Assembly: GCA_049889775.1 (NCBI GenBank)
Contig: JBMHCT010000005.1
Span: 62,001 to 126,000 of the forward strand
Direction: 5' to 3'
DNA length: 64,000 nt
DNA from: Jejuia sp049889775
Lineage (GTDB): Bacteria > Bacteroidota > Bacteroidia > Flavobacteriales > Flavobacteriaceae
The position numbers were made by a program, and so were the translations under genes. The first letter of the stretch is position 1, and every line of letters starts with the position of its first letter. The notes beneath the pieces are model-generated. The model was not told the DNA's origin. It ran no database searches and worked only from the letters and a program-made list of their open reading frames with translations. Shown piece after piece: positions 26,690 through 36,744 of this stretch.

Positions 26690-27424
26690 TTATAAACGTT
26701 GGCGAAGTACCTCATAAAGAAACGCACCGCAAGCTACCGAGACGTTCAAAGATTCTATCGCTCCTAAAAGTGGAAGTTTAGCTTTTTCATTAACGACTTT
26801 AAGTGTAGAAGGATTTATACCTCTACCTTCAGAGCCCATAATAATAGCGCAAGGTTCCCTAAACGAAACATCATAAAGTAAGTTTTCTGTTTTTTCAGTA
26901 GCAGCAATCACCTTAATACCTGAAGCTTGCATGTAAAAAACGGCATCTTTAATATGATCTACCTTACAAATAGGAATTTTAAAAACAGCACCAGCACTTG
27001 TTTTTATGGTATCTCCATTTACAGGAGCGCCACCCTTTTTCTGAATAATAATTCCGTTAACACCAGTGCATTCAGCAGTTCTGATAATGGCTCCAAAATT
27101 CCGAACATCACTTAACTGATCCAAAAGTAAAAATAAAGGTGCTTTTCCAGATTCCATAGTGCTAATCACCAATTCTTCTAGGTCGTAAAACGAAATAGGA
27201 GATATTTGCGCCACAGCCCCTTGGTGGTTCTTATTAGTAAGTCTATTAAGTTTCTCAACAGGCACATAAGATGTATTAATAGCATGCTCTCTCAATAAAT
27301 TTTCTAACTCAGAAAACAGCTCACCCTTAAGTCCTTTTTGTAAAAACACCTTATCCAAAGTTTCATTTGAATTGATGGCTTCTATAATAGCTCTAATGCC
27401 GAAAATTTGTGTTTGATTTTGCAT
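26690..27424 (-). CDS. rlmB: 23S rRNA (guanosine-2'-O-)-methyltransferase RlmB
   Basis: A 244-residue SpoU/TrmH-type methyltransferase, which methylates G2251 (E. coli numbering) of 23S rRNA. Residues 1-75 are the L30e-like substrate domain (QIFGIRAIIEAI); the knotted SAM domain has LLLDQLSDVRNFGAIIRTAE, IIMGSEGRGI and LNVSVACGAFLYE, the three SpoU motifs. The related TrmH-like members differ mainly in the N-terminus, which here fits RlmB. Confidence 0.9.
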   Translation of the reverse strand: MQNQTQIFGIRAIIEAINSNETLDKVFLQKGLKGELFSELENLLREHAINTSYVPVEKLNRLTNKNHQGAVAQISPISFYDLEELVISTMESGKAPLFLLLDQLSDVRNFGAIIRTAECTGVNGIIIQKKGGAPVNGDTIKTSAGAVFKIPICKVDHIKDAVFYMQASGIKVIAATEKTENLLYDVSFREPCAIIMGSEGRGINPSTLKVVNEKAKLPLLGAIESLNVSVACGAFLYEVLRQRL

Positions 27425-27435
27425 AGCGTAAACAT

Positions 27436-27467
27436 AAAAAAAGAGACTGAAAATATCAGTCTCTTTT
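27436..27467 (-). terminator. intrinsic terminator of the SusC-SusD operon
   Basis: On the minus strand: AAAAGAGACTGA, loop TATTT, TCAGTCTCTTTT, then more T to 27436. The 12-base-pair stem is perfect. It lies between the lipoprotein gene and the rlmB start. Confidence 0.85.
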
Positions 27468-27489
27468 ACAAATTTATATGTACTAAATA

Positions 27490-28218
27490 TTAATTAGTAT
27501 CAAAGTCGGTTGATTCTCCATCACCGTAATCACCGCCACCTGTAGCTTTTACAACACCTCCAATAGTCAAAGTATATGTTCCATCACTTGGGAAACTTAA
27601 GCCGTCTCCAAAAGCATCAGTTATATTTAATGTGTAATTTCTACCTATACATAAAATAATGCTTTCACTTGCTGAAGCTTGTCCGTCCGCATAACCGCCT
27701 CCGGAAGCTACAGTACCACCTAATTCATCTTGAACACTCCACCCAACTTCACTTGCATATCCATCAAAAGCAAAGTCTAAAGTAGCAGTCACTTCATTAC
27801 AATTTTGTATATATTCAACTGTAGTGGAAGCTCCTGAGGAATAGGTAGCATCAAGACCACTAAAATTAAGAACAAGCTGATTAATACCTATTCCAAGATT
27901 TACGTCTGATAAACCTATAGTTAAGGTGCCTTTGTTAGATCCTCCAGGAATCGTAACTGAAGAAGGAACTGTATATGATCCACTTGCAGCATTTGAACTT
28001 TCGTCAACAGCTATATTGAAGCTTGTGTCAGAACCTACATTTGTATTTGTATAAACAATAACATCAATGGTTGTACTTCCCCCAACATCTACTCCCGTTG
28101 AGTAGATAGGGTCTCCAAATGTTACATAACTAAGGGTAGATTCAAATTGATCTTCTTCACAGTTTTGAAATAAAACTAGCGAAAATATGATTATAAATAA
28201 ATTTAATATTTTTTTCAT
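27490..28218 (-). CDS. lipoprotein, third gene of the SusC-SusD operon
   Basis: A 242-residue protein with lipoprotein signal (SLVLFQNC, Cys20), so probably on the outer membrane. The mature part is Gly/Ser/Thr-rich with two beta-sandwich-like halves: residues 30-135 have a Calx-beta or DUF-type pattern, and 140-240 a repeat-rich domain (VGWSVQDELGG, NYTLNITDAFGDGLSFPSDGTYTLTIGG). Such third genes often encode surface proteins that bind the substrate of the transporter. No known SusE/SusF match is claimed. A terminator follows directly. Confidence 0.65.
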   Translation of the reverse strand: MKKILNLFIIIFSLVLFQNCEEDQFESTLSYVTFGDPIYSTGVDVGGSTTIDVIVYTNTNVGSDTSFNIAVDESSNAASGSYTVPSSVTIPGGSNKGTLTIGLSDVNLGIGINQLVLNFSGLDATYSSGASTTVEYIQNCNEVTATLDFAFDGYASEVGWSVQDELGGTVASGGGYADGQASASESIILCIGRNYTLNITDAFGDGLSFPSDGTYTLTIGGVVKATGGGDYGDGESTDFDTN

Positions 28219-28244
28219 TATTAAAGGTTTTTAGTGATACCTGT

Positions 28245-29867
28245 TTAGTTTTGATCCGCTTCTGTTAAGAATGGGTTTGAATCAATTTCTTGTTGAGGAA
28301 TTTTCCAAATCCAAGCATCGTTCACTGAAGGTCTTGCTTGTATAAAGCCATCATTATAGATACTTAACGAAGCACCACTATCGGTAAGGTCTATCCCTTC
28401 ATCCCATCTAATTTTATCGTGAAAACCAAAGCCTTCTCCCCAAAGTTCAACTCTTCTTTGGAACTTTATTTGATCCATAAGTTGCTCTCTAGTAGTAAAT
28501 GCCGTTTTATCAAAAGCAGGGTCTCTAGTAATAGCGAATTCTCCTAAAACGTCTTGTGCTCCTGGTATATCGTTCATCATTGCTTTAGCTTCTGCTTCAA
28601 TTAGATACATTTCTGCAGTTCTCATATAAATTACATCATCTGGATTGTTTGTACCAGGTCTAGACTGCTTAAATTTAACATTCATGTAAGGGTGTGTGTT
28701 GTGTCTTGAAGTTGCACCGTATTCTGCAATAATTGCAGCTTTTGCAGCTTGGAATGTAGCCTCATCATCATAATTTGGATCTGCTGCAGCACTTCCACCT
28801 TCTCCATTGTAGGCTGCAGAGTTTGTATTAGGCGCATCTGGTAACCAAGCTTTACGTCTATGATCCGTAGCAGGGATAGAATTATACAATTGTATGTTCA
28901 TAATTTTATTATTACCTCTACATTCACCACCATTAAACATAAAGGAAATATAGTAAAAGTATGAAGCAAAGAAATTCGATTCTGTGTCTATAATTCTACT
29001 AGCCCACATTACCTCTGGTAGACTTACAGAATTAAATCCTGCATGCCATTCCTCTTCGGTAAACAATGGGAAACCATCTTTTGCCGCCGCTGCCGCACTC
29101 GCTGCAGTCGACCAATCTCCTTTTGATAACGCTACACGCGCTTTGATTCCTTGAGCAACGTTTTCTGTAATATTAGACTTTGCCTCTACTCCTGATGGCG
29201 TAGGTACATTTTGTAACAAGGAAATAGCAGTATTAATGTCAGTTTCTATTTGGTCGTACACTTCCTCAACAGTGGCTCTAGGAGCACCTTCAAAAGGAGC
29301 ACCTTGACTCAAAATTAGAGGGACACCTGGATCGGTAGACGGATTTCCAATGATATAGCCTTTTGCGTAAGTTGAAACTAATCTCCAGTAAGACCAAGCA
29401 CGATAAGCGTAAGCTTGTCCTAATAAATCATCACGTTGTGTAGTTTCTGGAAAGTCAGGGTTACCTTCAATACTACTAATGATTGCATTTGAAGATTGAA
29501 TAAAATGGTACCGCTGAAACCAAAAGTTAAATGTGGTTGTAAAGTTAGCATTGGTATGGGTTAACCAACGGGCTTCAGACTTTTGCCATCCAAAACCAGG
29601 CCCCGTATGTATCACCTCACCAGCCATAAAGTCTAAGGCAGGCATAAAGAAACTTTCACCGTTTCTACTTCCAGAACCACCTTCTAATTCAGATGAATAG
29701 ATTTGTCTATGCAATCCATTTAAAACTAAGGCAATGTTGTCTAGATTTGAGTATGCTGCGCCATCAGAGATTGCATCTGTGGGTACAGTCTCTAAGAAGT
29801 TTTCAGAACATCCTTGTATCACTATTAAAGACATCGTCAGCAATAGCAATTGAAATTTTCGTGTCAT
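28245..29867 (-). CDS. SusD/RagB family outer-membrane nutrient-binding lipoprotein
   Basis: A 540-residue lipoprotein (signal ending LIVIQGC), the surface lid of a TonB-dependent uptake complex with the SusC protein upstream. SusD features: ENFLETVPTDAISD at the start of the mature protein, TPR-like helices (AYAYRAWSYWRLVSTY), AEMYLIEAEAKAMM and the C-terminal RRVELWGEGFGFHDKIRWDEG followed by IPQQEIDSNP. ATG at 29867 is chosen because the signal peptide starts there; 29891 is possible. The substrate (glycan or peptide) cannot be told from sequence. Confidence 0.92.
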   Translation of the reverse strand: MTRKFQLLLLTMSLIVIQGCSENFLETVPTDAISDGAAYSNLDNIALVLNGLHRQIYSSELEGGSGSRNGESFFMPALDFMAGEVIHTGPGFGWQKSEARWLTHTNANFTTTFNFWFQRYHFIQSSNAIISSIEGNPDFPETTQRDDLLGQAYAYRAWSYWRLVSTYAKGYIIGNPSTDPGVPLILSQGAPFEGAPRATVEEVYDQIETDINTAISLLQNVPTPSGVEAKSNITENVAQGIKARVALSKGDWSTAASAAAAAKDGFPLFTEEEWHAGFNSVSLPEVMWASRIIDTESNFFASYFYYISFMFNGGECRGNNKIMNIQLYNSIPATDHRRKAWLPDAPNTNSAAYNGEGGSAAADPNYDDEATFQAAKAAIIAEYGATSRHNTHPYMNVKFKQSRPGTNNPDDVIYMRTAEMYLIEAEAKAMMNDIPGAQDVLGEFAITRDPAFDKTAFTTREQLMDQIKFQRRVELWGEGFGFHDKIRWDEGIDLTDSGASLSIYNDGFIQARPSVNDAWIWKIPQQEIDSNPFLTEADQN

Positions 29868-29903
29868 TTTGTTTAAAATTTTATTTTCCATTTTTCATAT
29901 TTT

Positions 29904-32900
29904 TTAAAATCCAACATTAACACCAACTGATATTACTCTATTTGGAGCATAATCATTTCCAGAAGGTGTTCCAGCAAGGTTAAATTGTGGATCTAAGCCT
30001 TTTCTTTTAGACCAGATGAAAAGATTTTCGCCAGATACGAAGAGTCTAAATCTGTTAACACCAATCTTTTCTGTTACCTTACTACTTAAATTGTATGCTA
30101 GGTTTATATTTCTTATTGCCAAAAAGTCTGAAGGAGTTAACCATCTTGAAGACAACCTTGGAGATAGATTTACATCTCCGTTTTCTAAACGAGGTACGTT
30201 AGTAATATCTCCAGGTTCTTTCCATGCATTCATAATATCTGGATGTAAAGAGGCACCATAAGTGCCCGCATGCATCATATCTGCATAACCATAGTCTAAT
30301 AACTGTCCACCTATTTGATAGGTCAATAAGAAATTAAGATCAAAGTTTTTGTAAGAGAAACTATTATTAATAGAACCGATTAAATCAGGAACTGTGTTTT
30401 CGTCAACATAGGTTCTTTCAGCTTCTTGCCAGTCGTTAGTAGTCATATGAGCTCCGTTCTCATCCAAAACAGGAATCCCTACATTTCCATCATCATCCTC
30501 TTCATACATATAATAAAGAGCATCACCATTACTAGGATCTACACCTGCATAATCGTAAATAAAGAAGTCATATCTTGAACGACCTTCTGCCCATCTTTTA
30601 GAACCATTGATGAATGGATCTGGAATGGAGGTGATTTCATTCTTCAATGTTGAAGCTTGTAAAGCTAAATCCCAAGAGAAATCTTTAGAATCGATGATTC
30701 GATTATTTAGTGTAATTTCTATACCAGAGTTAAACATATCACCAATATTATTTGGTGCTTCAATTTGACCCTCTGAACCAGGAATAGGAACGTTATATAA
30801 AAGATCAGTAGTAGTTCTTTTATAATACTCTACGGAACCGGAAATGCGATTATTAAATAAACCAAATTCTAGGGCAATATCCCAGCTTTGAGAATTTTCC
30901 CATCTTAAATCGGCATTACCCGTAAATTGCCAAAATATACCAGGAGTTCCAGCATTCGGTAAAATACCAAATAACCCTTGAGAGATGTAGAAATTTCGTC
31001 CTCCTGCAGAGTTAAGTAAGTTATCATTTCCTACTTCACCGTAAGAACCTCTTAACTTTAGATTATTAATAAAAGAAACATTATTCATAAAGTCCTCTTG
31101 ATCTATTCTCCAAGAACCACCAAATGAATAAAAGGTTCCCCACTTGTTATTAGTAAAAACAGAAGAGCCATCTCGTCTTGCGGAAGCACTTATATAGTAC
31201 TTATCATTGAAGTTATAGTTAAGACGTGCAAAGTAACCTTCTAGTCGATAATCCGTTCTACTTCCATCACCAGCTAGAATTATTGAGAAGTTATCTAGTT
31301 GATAAATTCCTGAAGCAGTCTCAGTTTCTTTAAATGTTCTTTGACTTTGAAAAGATCTATTAAAACTCTCATGTCCTAAAGTTACATCTAGATTATGATT
31401 TCCGAAAGACTTCGTATAATTTATCAATTGATTGAAGTTTTCCACTGTTCTAGTGAATTTAGTTTGATCGAATCTACCATTTGGATCACCATCTCCTACT
31501 ATTGGATTTTCATAACTTTGATTATCGCTGTTTTGAAGATCTTTACCATAAGCTAAAGTCACCTTAAGACCATCTACGATTTTAATATCAGTATTAAATC
31601 TGTAACCATAGTTGTTTCTTATAGTCAACTCATTATTCAAAATAGCTTCTTCAATCGCATTACGACCAATTAATGTAGGCCTTGATTGTATACCAAGAGC
31701 TGGATTACCTTCCCCTCTATCCCAAAGGGCATTTCCAGACTCATCACGAATGATTCTACCTGTATTAGGATCTAAAAGGAAGGGAGAATAAATAGCCCCC
31801 ATATCTTTAGCAAAAGCAAAAGGGTTTCCTGCAAAAGTTCCTCTCAATGGTGCTCCCGTAGTACTTTCATCTGTAAAATAAATACTACCACCAAAATCTA
31901 ACCAGTCTGTAGCACTTAGATTAGCATTAATACGCCCAGTTGTTCTTTTATAGTCACTTTCAATAACATAACCTCTCTCATGCAAGTTAGCAATAGATAA
32001 AAACACATTGCTGTTTTCTCCACCACCAGCTACATTAATAGAGTGGTTTTGTCTTGTTCCAGTTCTTTCTAATGCATCAAACCAATCTAAATCTTCTGCA
32101 ATTAAATTGGCATTAGGGTTAATTCTTCCATCAACTCCAACAATTTGATCATTAGCAACGTCAAAAGGATTTCTACCTAAAAGACCAAAAATACTTGCAC
32201 TAGCGTCTGCCGCAGGATCTGCAGCTGCCTGACCTGCTGCTGAATTTTTGTAAGCTTGCCACATAGCCTCGTAATATTGCTCTGGACTTGTTGCATCATA
32301 AATATCAATAGCCCTAGACATGACACCAAATTGGCTTGTTGCATTAACTGTTACACCAGTACCGCGTTTCCCTTTTTTAGTTGTTATAATAATCACACCA
32401 TTCGCAGCACGAGAACCATAAAGAGATGTCGAAGCGGCATCCTTTAAAACTGTTAACGATTCAATATCGTCCTGGTTAATTGTATTGAGGCCACCTTGAA
32501 AGTCAATACCGTCTACAATAACTAGGGGAGCGGTACTACCATTTAACGTTCCAACACCTCTAATCACAATTCCTGGTTGAGAACCTGGTTGTCCCGAAGC
32601 AGAAAGAAATTGTACACCAGCAACATTACCTTCTATTGCTTGTAGTGGTGACGTCAAAGGTCTCAGCTCCAAGCTTTCTGACTGTACCACAGCGGCAGAA
32701 CCTGTAAACGCCTCTTTTGTTGTTGTACCATATGCAACAACAACAACTTCATCTAATGCAGCTGCGTCTTCAGACATTGTCATATTTATAGTACTAGAAG
32801 TGCCAACAGTAACTTGCTTGGTTGTATATCCAACAAAACTAAATACAAGAATAGATCCTTGACTCGCTTTAATTGAATACTTTCCATCAAAATCTGTTGA

Positions 32901-33059
32901 AGTACCATTAGTTGTACCTTTAACTAAGACAGTAGTTCCTGGAAGAGGTAATCCTGTCTGATCAGAAACCGTACCCGAAATTGTCTTTTCTTGTGCAAAA
33001 GAAATATGCACTACAAACGCCAGTAATAGCGTTAAAAACCCACTAAACTTTGTTTTCAT
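29904..33059 (-). CDS. SusC/RagA family TonB-linked outer-membrane transporter
   Basis: A 1051-residue outer-membrane receptor. After the signal peptide (MKTKFSGFLTLLLAFVVHIS) comes a carboxypeptidase-D-like domain (TISGTVSDQTGLPLPGTTVL), the TonB-plug region (VVVVAYGTTTKEAFTGS, IDFQGGLNTINQDDIESLTV, SLYGSRAANGVIIITTKKG) and a large beta barrel ending RVISVGVNVGF with the terminal Phe. It imports an oligomeric substrate bound by the SusD partner, driven by TonB. No sugar-cutting enzyme gene is in the operon. Confidence 0.95.
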   Translation of the reverse strand: MKTKFSGFLTLLLAFVVHISFAQEKTISGTVSDQTGLPLPGTTVLVKGTTNGTSTDFDGKYSIKASQGSILVFSFVGYTTKQVTVGTSSTINMTMSEDAAALDEVVVVAYGTTTKEAFTGSAAVVQSESLELRPLTSPLQAIEGNVAGVQFLSASGQPGSQPGIVIRGVGTLNGSTAPLVIVDGIDFQGGLNTINQDDIESLTVLKDAASTSLYGSRAANGVIIITTKKGKRGTGVTVNATSQFGVMSRAIDIYDATSPEQYYEAMWQAYKNSAAGQAAADPAADASASIFGLLGRNPFDVANDQIVGVDGRINPNANLIAEDLDWFDALERTGTRQNHSINVAGGGENSNVFLSIANLHERGYVIESDYKRTTGRINANLSATDWLDFGGSIYFTDESTTGAPLRGTFAGNPFAFAKDMGAIYSPFLLDPNTGRIIRDESGNALWDRGEGNPALGIQSRPTLIGRNAIEEAILNNELTIRNNYGYRFNTDIKIVDGLKVTLAYGKDLQNSDNQSYENPIVGDGDPNGRFDQTKFTRTVENFNQLINYTKSFGNHNLDVTLGHESFNRSFQSQRTFKETETASGIYQLDNFSIILAGDGSRTDYRLEGYFARLNYNFNDKYYISASARRDGSSVFTNNKWGTFYSFGGSWRIDQEDFMNNVSFINNLKLRGSYGEVGNDNLLNSAGGRNFYISQGLFGILPNAGTPGIFWQFTGNADLRWENSQSWDIALEFGLFNNRISGSVEYYKRTTTDLLYNVPIPGSEGQIEAPNNIGDMFNSGIEITLNNRIIDSKDFSWDLALQASTLKNEITSIPDPFINGSKRWAEGRSRYDFFIYDYAGVDPSNGDALYYMYEEDDDGNVGIPVLDENGAHMTTNDWQEAERTYVDENTVPDLIGSINNSFSYKNFDLNFLLTYQIGGQLLDYGYADMMHAGTYGASLHPDIMNAWKEPGDITNVPRLENGDVNLSPRLSSRWLTPSDFLAIRNINLAYNLSSKVTEKIGVNRFRLFVSGENLFIWSKRKGLDPQFNLAGTPSGNDYAPNRVISVGVNVGF

Positions 33060-33086
33060 TTTATAATTATTTGAATTAGTCAACGT

Positions 33087-33117
33087 CAAAAATCATAATA
33101 AAAAGTTAATTAAACAA
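33087..33117 (-). promoter_or_regulatory. candidate promoter of the SusC-SusD operon
   Basis: On the minus strand TTG (33117-33115), 20 bases, GATTTTTG (33094-33087), a near match to TTTG-N19-TAnnTTTG, 28 bases before the start codon. No regulator (sigma/anti-sigma pair or SusR-like) is seen next to the operon. Confidence 0.4.
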
Positions 33118-33173
33118 TAATTTATGGTTAAAATTTGCCCTTTTGGTTTAAATATTATCAAAATCATAATTTT

Positions 33174-33239
33174 TTAATGAAAATCTGCAACTAAACTGAT
33201 TTGGATATTGAAATTTGATAATTTGAATAATTGATTGTC
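33174..33239 (-). pseudogene. remnant of a BamA-like gene (C-terminal fragment)
   Basis: The minus-strand frame from 33239 reads DNQLFKLSNFNIQISLVADF plus a final H and stop, against ENQTIKLSNSKIHISLVANF at the end of the intact BamA-like gene (36745-38439). Upstream to about 33300 the similarity goes on in broken frames (GIELMLF in one, TSLLK and a stop in another, against the intact GFGFGILTNSGLLKF). It is a decayed duplicate. The 392-base gap from 33060 to 33451 holds this fragment, the SusC promoter and the protease terminator. Confidence 0.6.
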
Positions 33240-33365
33240 AATTTATTTAAGCAGACTTGTAATGAATAGGATGAAAAAGCATAAGTTCAATGCCTAAGTC
33301 TTGAAAGGACCTAGTTCATTGGAAAAGGTAGAAAAAAATTATTTTATTTTCCTTAAATTAAGTTT

Positions 33366-33406
33366 AAAAAAAAAAGGGTGCGGCTTTTCAAGCTGCACCC
33401 TTTTTT
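33366..33406 (-). terminator. intrinsic terminator after the secreted protease gene
   Basis: Minus-strand stem AAGGGTGCAGCTT pairs with AAGCCGCACCCTT across a three-base loop, followed by a run of T (10 A at 33366-33375 on the plus strand). The plus strand also ends in TTTTTT, so it may work in both directions. Confidence 0.85.
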
Positions 33407-33451
33407 CTGCTTAGAACAACAATTTCTACCAAGAGGTAGTTCATAAAAAAA

Positions 33452-36451
33452 TTAATCGATTATAATTTTCCTTGTATCACTTTTAACTCCGTCCTTTATT
33501 TCAAGAAAATACATACCCGAACCACAACTAGCTAAATCAATCGTCTCATTCAAATCCCCTGAATTTTTAAAAGTTCTAGAGTAAATGTCACGTCCTCCCA
33601 AATCAAAAACTTTTAGAAAAATATTGCGGGAAGCTGAGCCTTTTAATTTAACATTGAATGTACCTTTATTGGGATTCGGAAAAACAGACAATTCGTTAAA
33701 TCCAAATTTCTCAATAGATAGCGATGCTGTAACGTTTATTGTATAGTCCTCCACTTCACCATCAAATCCATTCTCACAAGCAGTAGGAACACCGTCTACC
33801 TGCCCTCTGTCCTTAGCTGAAATCCGCATTTCAGTAGTGCCTATTTTAGCATCCGAAGGTACAGTAATACTCAGTGGGGAGTTACTGGCAGCTCCGTTTA
33901 ATGTGGCCCGAGCATCTCCTAAATCATATTCTTCCCCAGGGTCATTAAAACTACAGTTTTGATTCCAGTCTATCCACGCTTTGGCTGCAACAGTTACATT
34001 ACTAAAAACTGTATTTAGGTTAACAGTTAAATCATATGAGCTATCTCTATTAACATCTGTTGAAATATTTCTGTAATCAGAGTACCCAGAAGGTTTGCCT
34101 GAAGATTGATCAATAGTATTAAATTGTACTAAAGTAATTCCTGTATCGAAAGCATTTGTTCCGGATGATTGACATTGTTCGTTAAAAAACGGAAACGTGA
34201 TATTACTTGTTTTGGTTTTGGATGTTGCAGTTCCAATAATAGAAACTAAATAGTTGCCTTGACTATTTGCGCTTAAGTTGTCAATTGTCATTGTTACTAA
34301 ACCAGAAGTGTTTAGGTTTGTCGGAGAAAAACTTACAGAAGCTCCTGGTGGTGTGCCTGACGCACTAAAAACGGTATTTTCAGAAAATCCGTTTGCCGTA
34401 AAATAGTCAAATGTTATACTGGCGCTGGTGCCTTTACATTCAATGGGGTTTAAAGTTTCATTTTCAATAAAGAAGTCTGGAGTGTTAGAGATTTGGAATC
34501 CAAAATCGGAAACATCATAAAAAATATTATCAGCTGCTTCTACCAAAATTCTAGCAAAATTAGTGTCAGAGACGGATGGAACAGTAAATGTAAACGAACC
34601 ATTGTTAGGAACATTGGATCCTAGAGTTGTTCTAAATCTGGGTGTTTCTGAAGTCGAGAGATAAATATTTACATTTTGACAGTTTATTGTGGCATTATTG
34701 GTTTGGCCAACATTCCACTCAATAGTTTGGGTTGTGCCTTGAGTCCATGAAATTGGATTAATCACTTTAAAAGGTTCTACATCTTCAACTATAACTTGCA
34801 TTCTATCATAACTACTTTGCGCTCCAGTTGGTGCAGATATACTTCTGTCTCTGACAGTAAGAGCCCAATTTAAAGTTCTAGGTACGTTAGATGCGGTTTC
34901 CCAATCAGTTCCTAAAAGCGGATTTATCCTTGTTGTTCCTCCATTGAGAACATTAGTTAGCGAGGGTATATATCTTGTGTTTACAGCAGTTGGGGGTAAA
35001 GATCTATTCATAGAGCCAGTTAATAAATCTGGACCAAAATTTAAATAGGTCACCTCACCGCTATCAAACTGTTCCCAGCAATAGGTTAATAAATCGGAAC
35101 CGTCCGCATCCGTTGCACTTCCTGTTAATACATATGCTGTTCCTTTTGGGATATGATAATCACTACCCGCATCGGCAATTGGAGGATTGTTGGATATAGA
35201 CTCCGTAGTCTGGCAACTTTTAGTACTAACATTATCCAAGACTTGTTTTATACTTTGGAAGTGAAAATAACTATCAGCGCTGGTTGCTACAAAATCATTA
35301 ATAGGAACTCCGCCAGCTCCAGCATAAGACATGATTGTTGTACCGCTACCAGGTTCTGAATTTACTCCAGTGCCTTCTGTCCTAAAAGCGAAGGTATGAT
35401 TTGCTCCCATTTGATGTCCAATCTCATGAGGTACTAAATCAAGATCAAAATAATCACCTTCCGGAACACCACTTGTGGAGTAGCCGCTTCCTTTCGATCC
35501 GTTTTGGCATACACAACCAATACAGCCAGCGTTTCCGCCACCAAAAGTACCTCCAAATAAGTGTCCTATGTCGTAGTTAGCCTCACCTATAACAGCAGTT
35601 AGGGTACTTTGTAGTTCATTATTCCAACTACTTCTATTGTCGCCATCAGAATAAGGATCCGATCCAGGACTCGTGTAAATGAGCAAATTAGTATTCGCAA
35701 TAACTTCAAAAGTAATCGCCATATCTGTCTCAAATACCTCATTAAGTCTGGCCACAGTATTGTTAATTGCCGCTAAAGCATCTATTTCGTTTCCGTGATA
35801 GTTAGTATACTCTCCTGTTGTAGACACAGCTAATCTAAATTTCTGAAGTGTTTGGTTATTAGCGCCTCCTTCATTCGTTTTACGAGCACTACCAAACTTT
35901 CTCGTAACATGATCTATAGTTTCGCATTCGAATCTATCGGTGTATTTTTTTCTTGTATTTTTCTTGTAAACTAAATACTTATCTGATTTTTTATCCACTG
36001 GCTCCATGAGTATCGTTGGTTTATCCAAATAAGATATCATTGTTTTAATGCCATTATGCGATGTACTCATTCTTAAGCGTGCTCCAGGGTTGTCTATGCT
36101 TATACCGACATAAGATTTTATTTGTGGATATTTCGCAGATAATTCGGGAGCAAAAACGGGCGCTTCGTAAATTTCAAAGGATTCAATCTTTCCGTCAATG
36201 CCAGGTAATTCAACAATTGTGCCTTTTTTAGACTTAGCATTTTTTCTAGAAGTTGTATTGGATACGATCTGGTCAAATGAGTTTCTATTGAATTTAAAAA
36301 TACCAATATCTGAATTACTTTCACTGGTCTCCTTTAAAATACTATCGTTATTCTCGCTATCAATTTTTTCCCAGACCGAATTTTGTGCTTTAATGGTTAG
36401 AAAGGTTGAGATAAAAAGAATAAAAAAGTAATAATAAGAATTTGTTTTCAT
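33452..36451 (-). CDS. secreted reprolysin-like zinc metalloprotease with T9SS sorting domain
   Basis: A 999-residue secreted protein. Signal peptide MKTNSYYYFFILFISTF; propeptide to about residue 190; metzincin protease domain with HEIGHQMGANH near 341-351 (HExxHxxGxxH) and Met-turn in TIMSYAG; two beta-sandwich domains (IADAGSDYHIPKGTAYVLTG and a second), a GEVEDYTI domain near 890 and a C-terminal type A sorting signal (LSVFPNPNKGTFNV ending in MYFLEIKDG and VKSDTRKIIID) that directs it through the type IX secretion system. The ATG at 36451 is chosen because the signal peptide starts there. Likely degrades protein outside the cell. Confidence 0.9.
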   Translation of the reverse strand: MKTNSYYYFFILFISTFLTIKAQNSVWEKIDSENNDSILKETSESNSDIGIFKFNRNSFDQIVSNTTSRKNAKSKKGTIVELPGIDGKIESFEIYEAPVFAPELSAKYPQIKSYVGISIDNPGARLRMSTSHNGIKTMISYLDKPTILMEPVDKKSDKYLVYKKNTRKKYTDRFECETIDHVTRKFGSARKTNEGGANNQTLQKFRLAVSTTGEYTNYHGNEIDALAAINNTVARLNEVFETDMAITFEVIANTNLLIYTSPGSDPYSDGDNRSSWNNELQSTLTAVIGEANYDIGHLFGGTFGGGNAGCIGCVCQNGSKGSGYSTSGVPEGDYFDLDLVPHEIGHQMGANHTFAFRTEGTGVNSEPGSGTTIMSYAGAGGVPINDFVATSADSYFHFQSIKQVLDNVSTKSCQTTESISNNPPIADAGSDYHIPKGTAYVLTGSATDADGSDLLTYCWEQFDSGEVTYLNFGPDLLTGSMNRSLPPTAVNTRYIPSLTNVLNGGTTRINPLLGTDWETASNVPRTLNWALTVRDRSISAPTGAQSSYDRMQVIVEDVEPFKVINPISWTQGTTQTIEWNVGQTNNATINCQNVNIYLSTSETPRFRTTLGSNVPNNGSFTFTVPSVSDTNFARILVEAADNIFYDVSDFGFQISNTPDFFIENETLNPIECKGTSASITFDYFTANGFSENTVFSASGTPPGASVSFSPTNLNTSGLVTMTIDNLSANSQGNYLVSIIGTATSKTKTSNITFPFFNEQCQSSGTNAFDTGITLVQFNTIDQSSGKPSGYSDYRNISTDVNRDSSYDLTVNLNTVFSNVTVAAKAWIDWNQNCSFNDPGEEYDLGDARATLNGAASNSPLSITVPSDAKIGTTEMRISAKDRGQVDGVPTACENGFDGEVEDYTINVTASLSIEKFGFNELSVFPNPNKGTFNVKLKGSASRNIFLKVFDLGGRDIYSRTFKNSGDLNETIDLASCGSGMYFLEIKDGVKSDTRKIIID

Positions 36452-36744
36452 GAGATATATTTTGATAACTTGGCTCAATCAAACTTTTAACAATAGATAA
36501 TCAAAAAAATCAATAACTAATATTATACTAACTAATTCTAGAAATGTGGTATACCTTAGTTTAATGCCACAATTAAATTAGTTCTCAACCTTTACTTGAT
36601 TGTTTATAGTCGTTTTTATTCTGTTAAATGTAATCTAAGAACCAGCTTTTTTTCCAAAAGTCACAATAATTAAGCAATTAAGCAATAATTTTTGTTTAAA
36701 ATTCATTTTGTAGGTTTAAAAGTTAATTGAAAGATTAGATTTTG

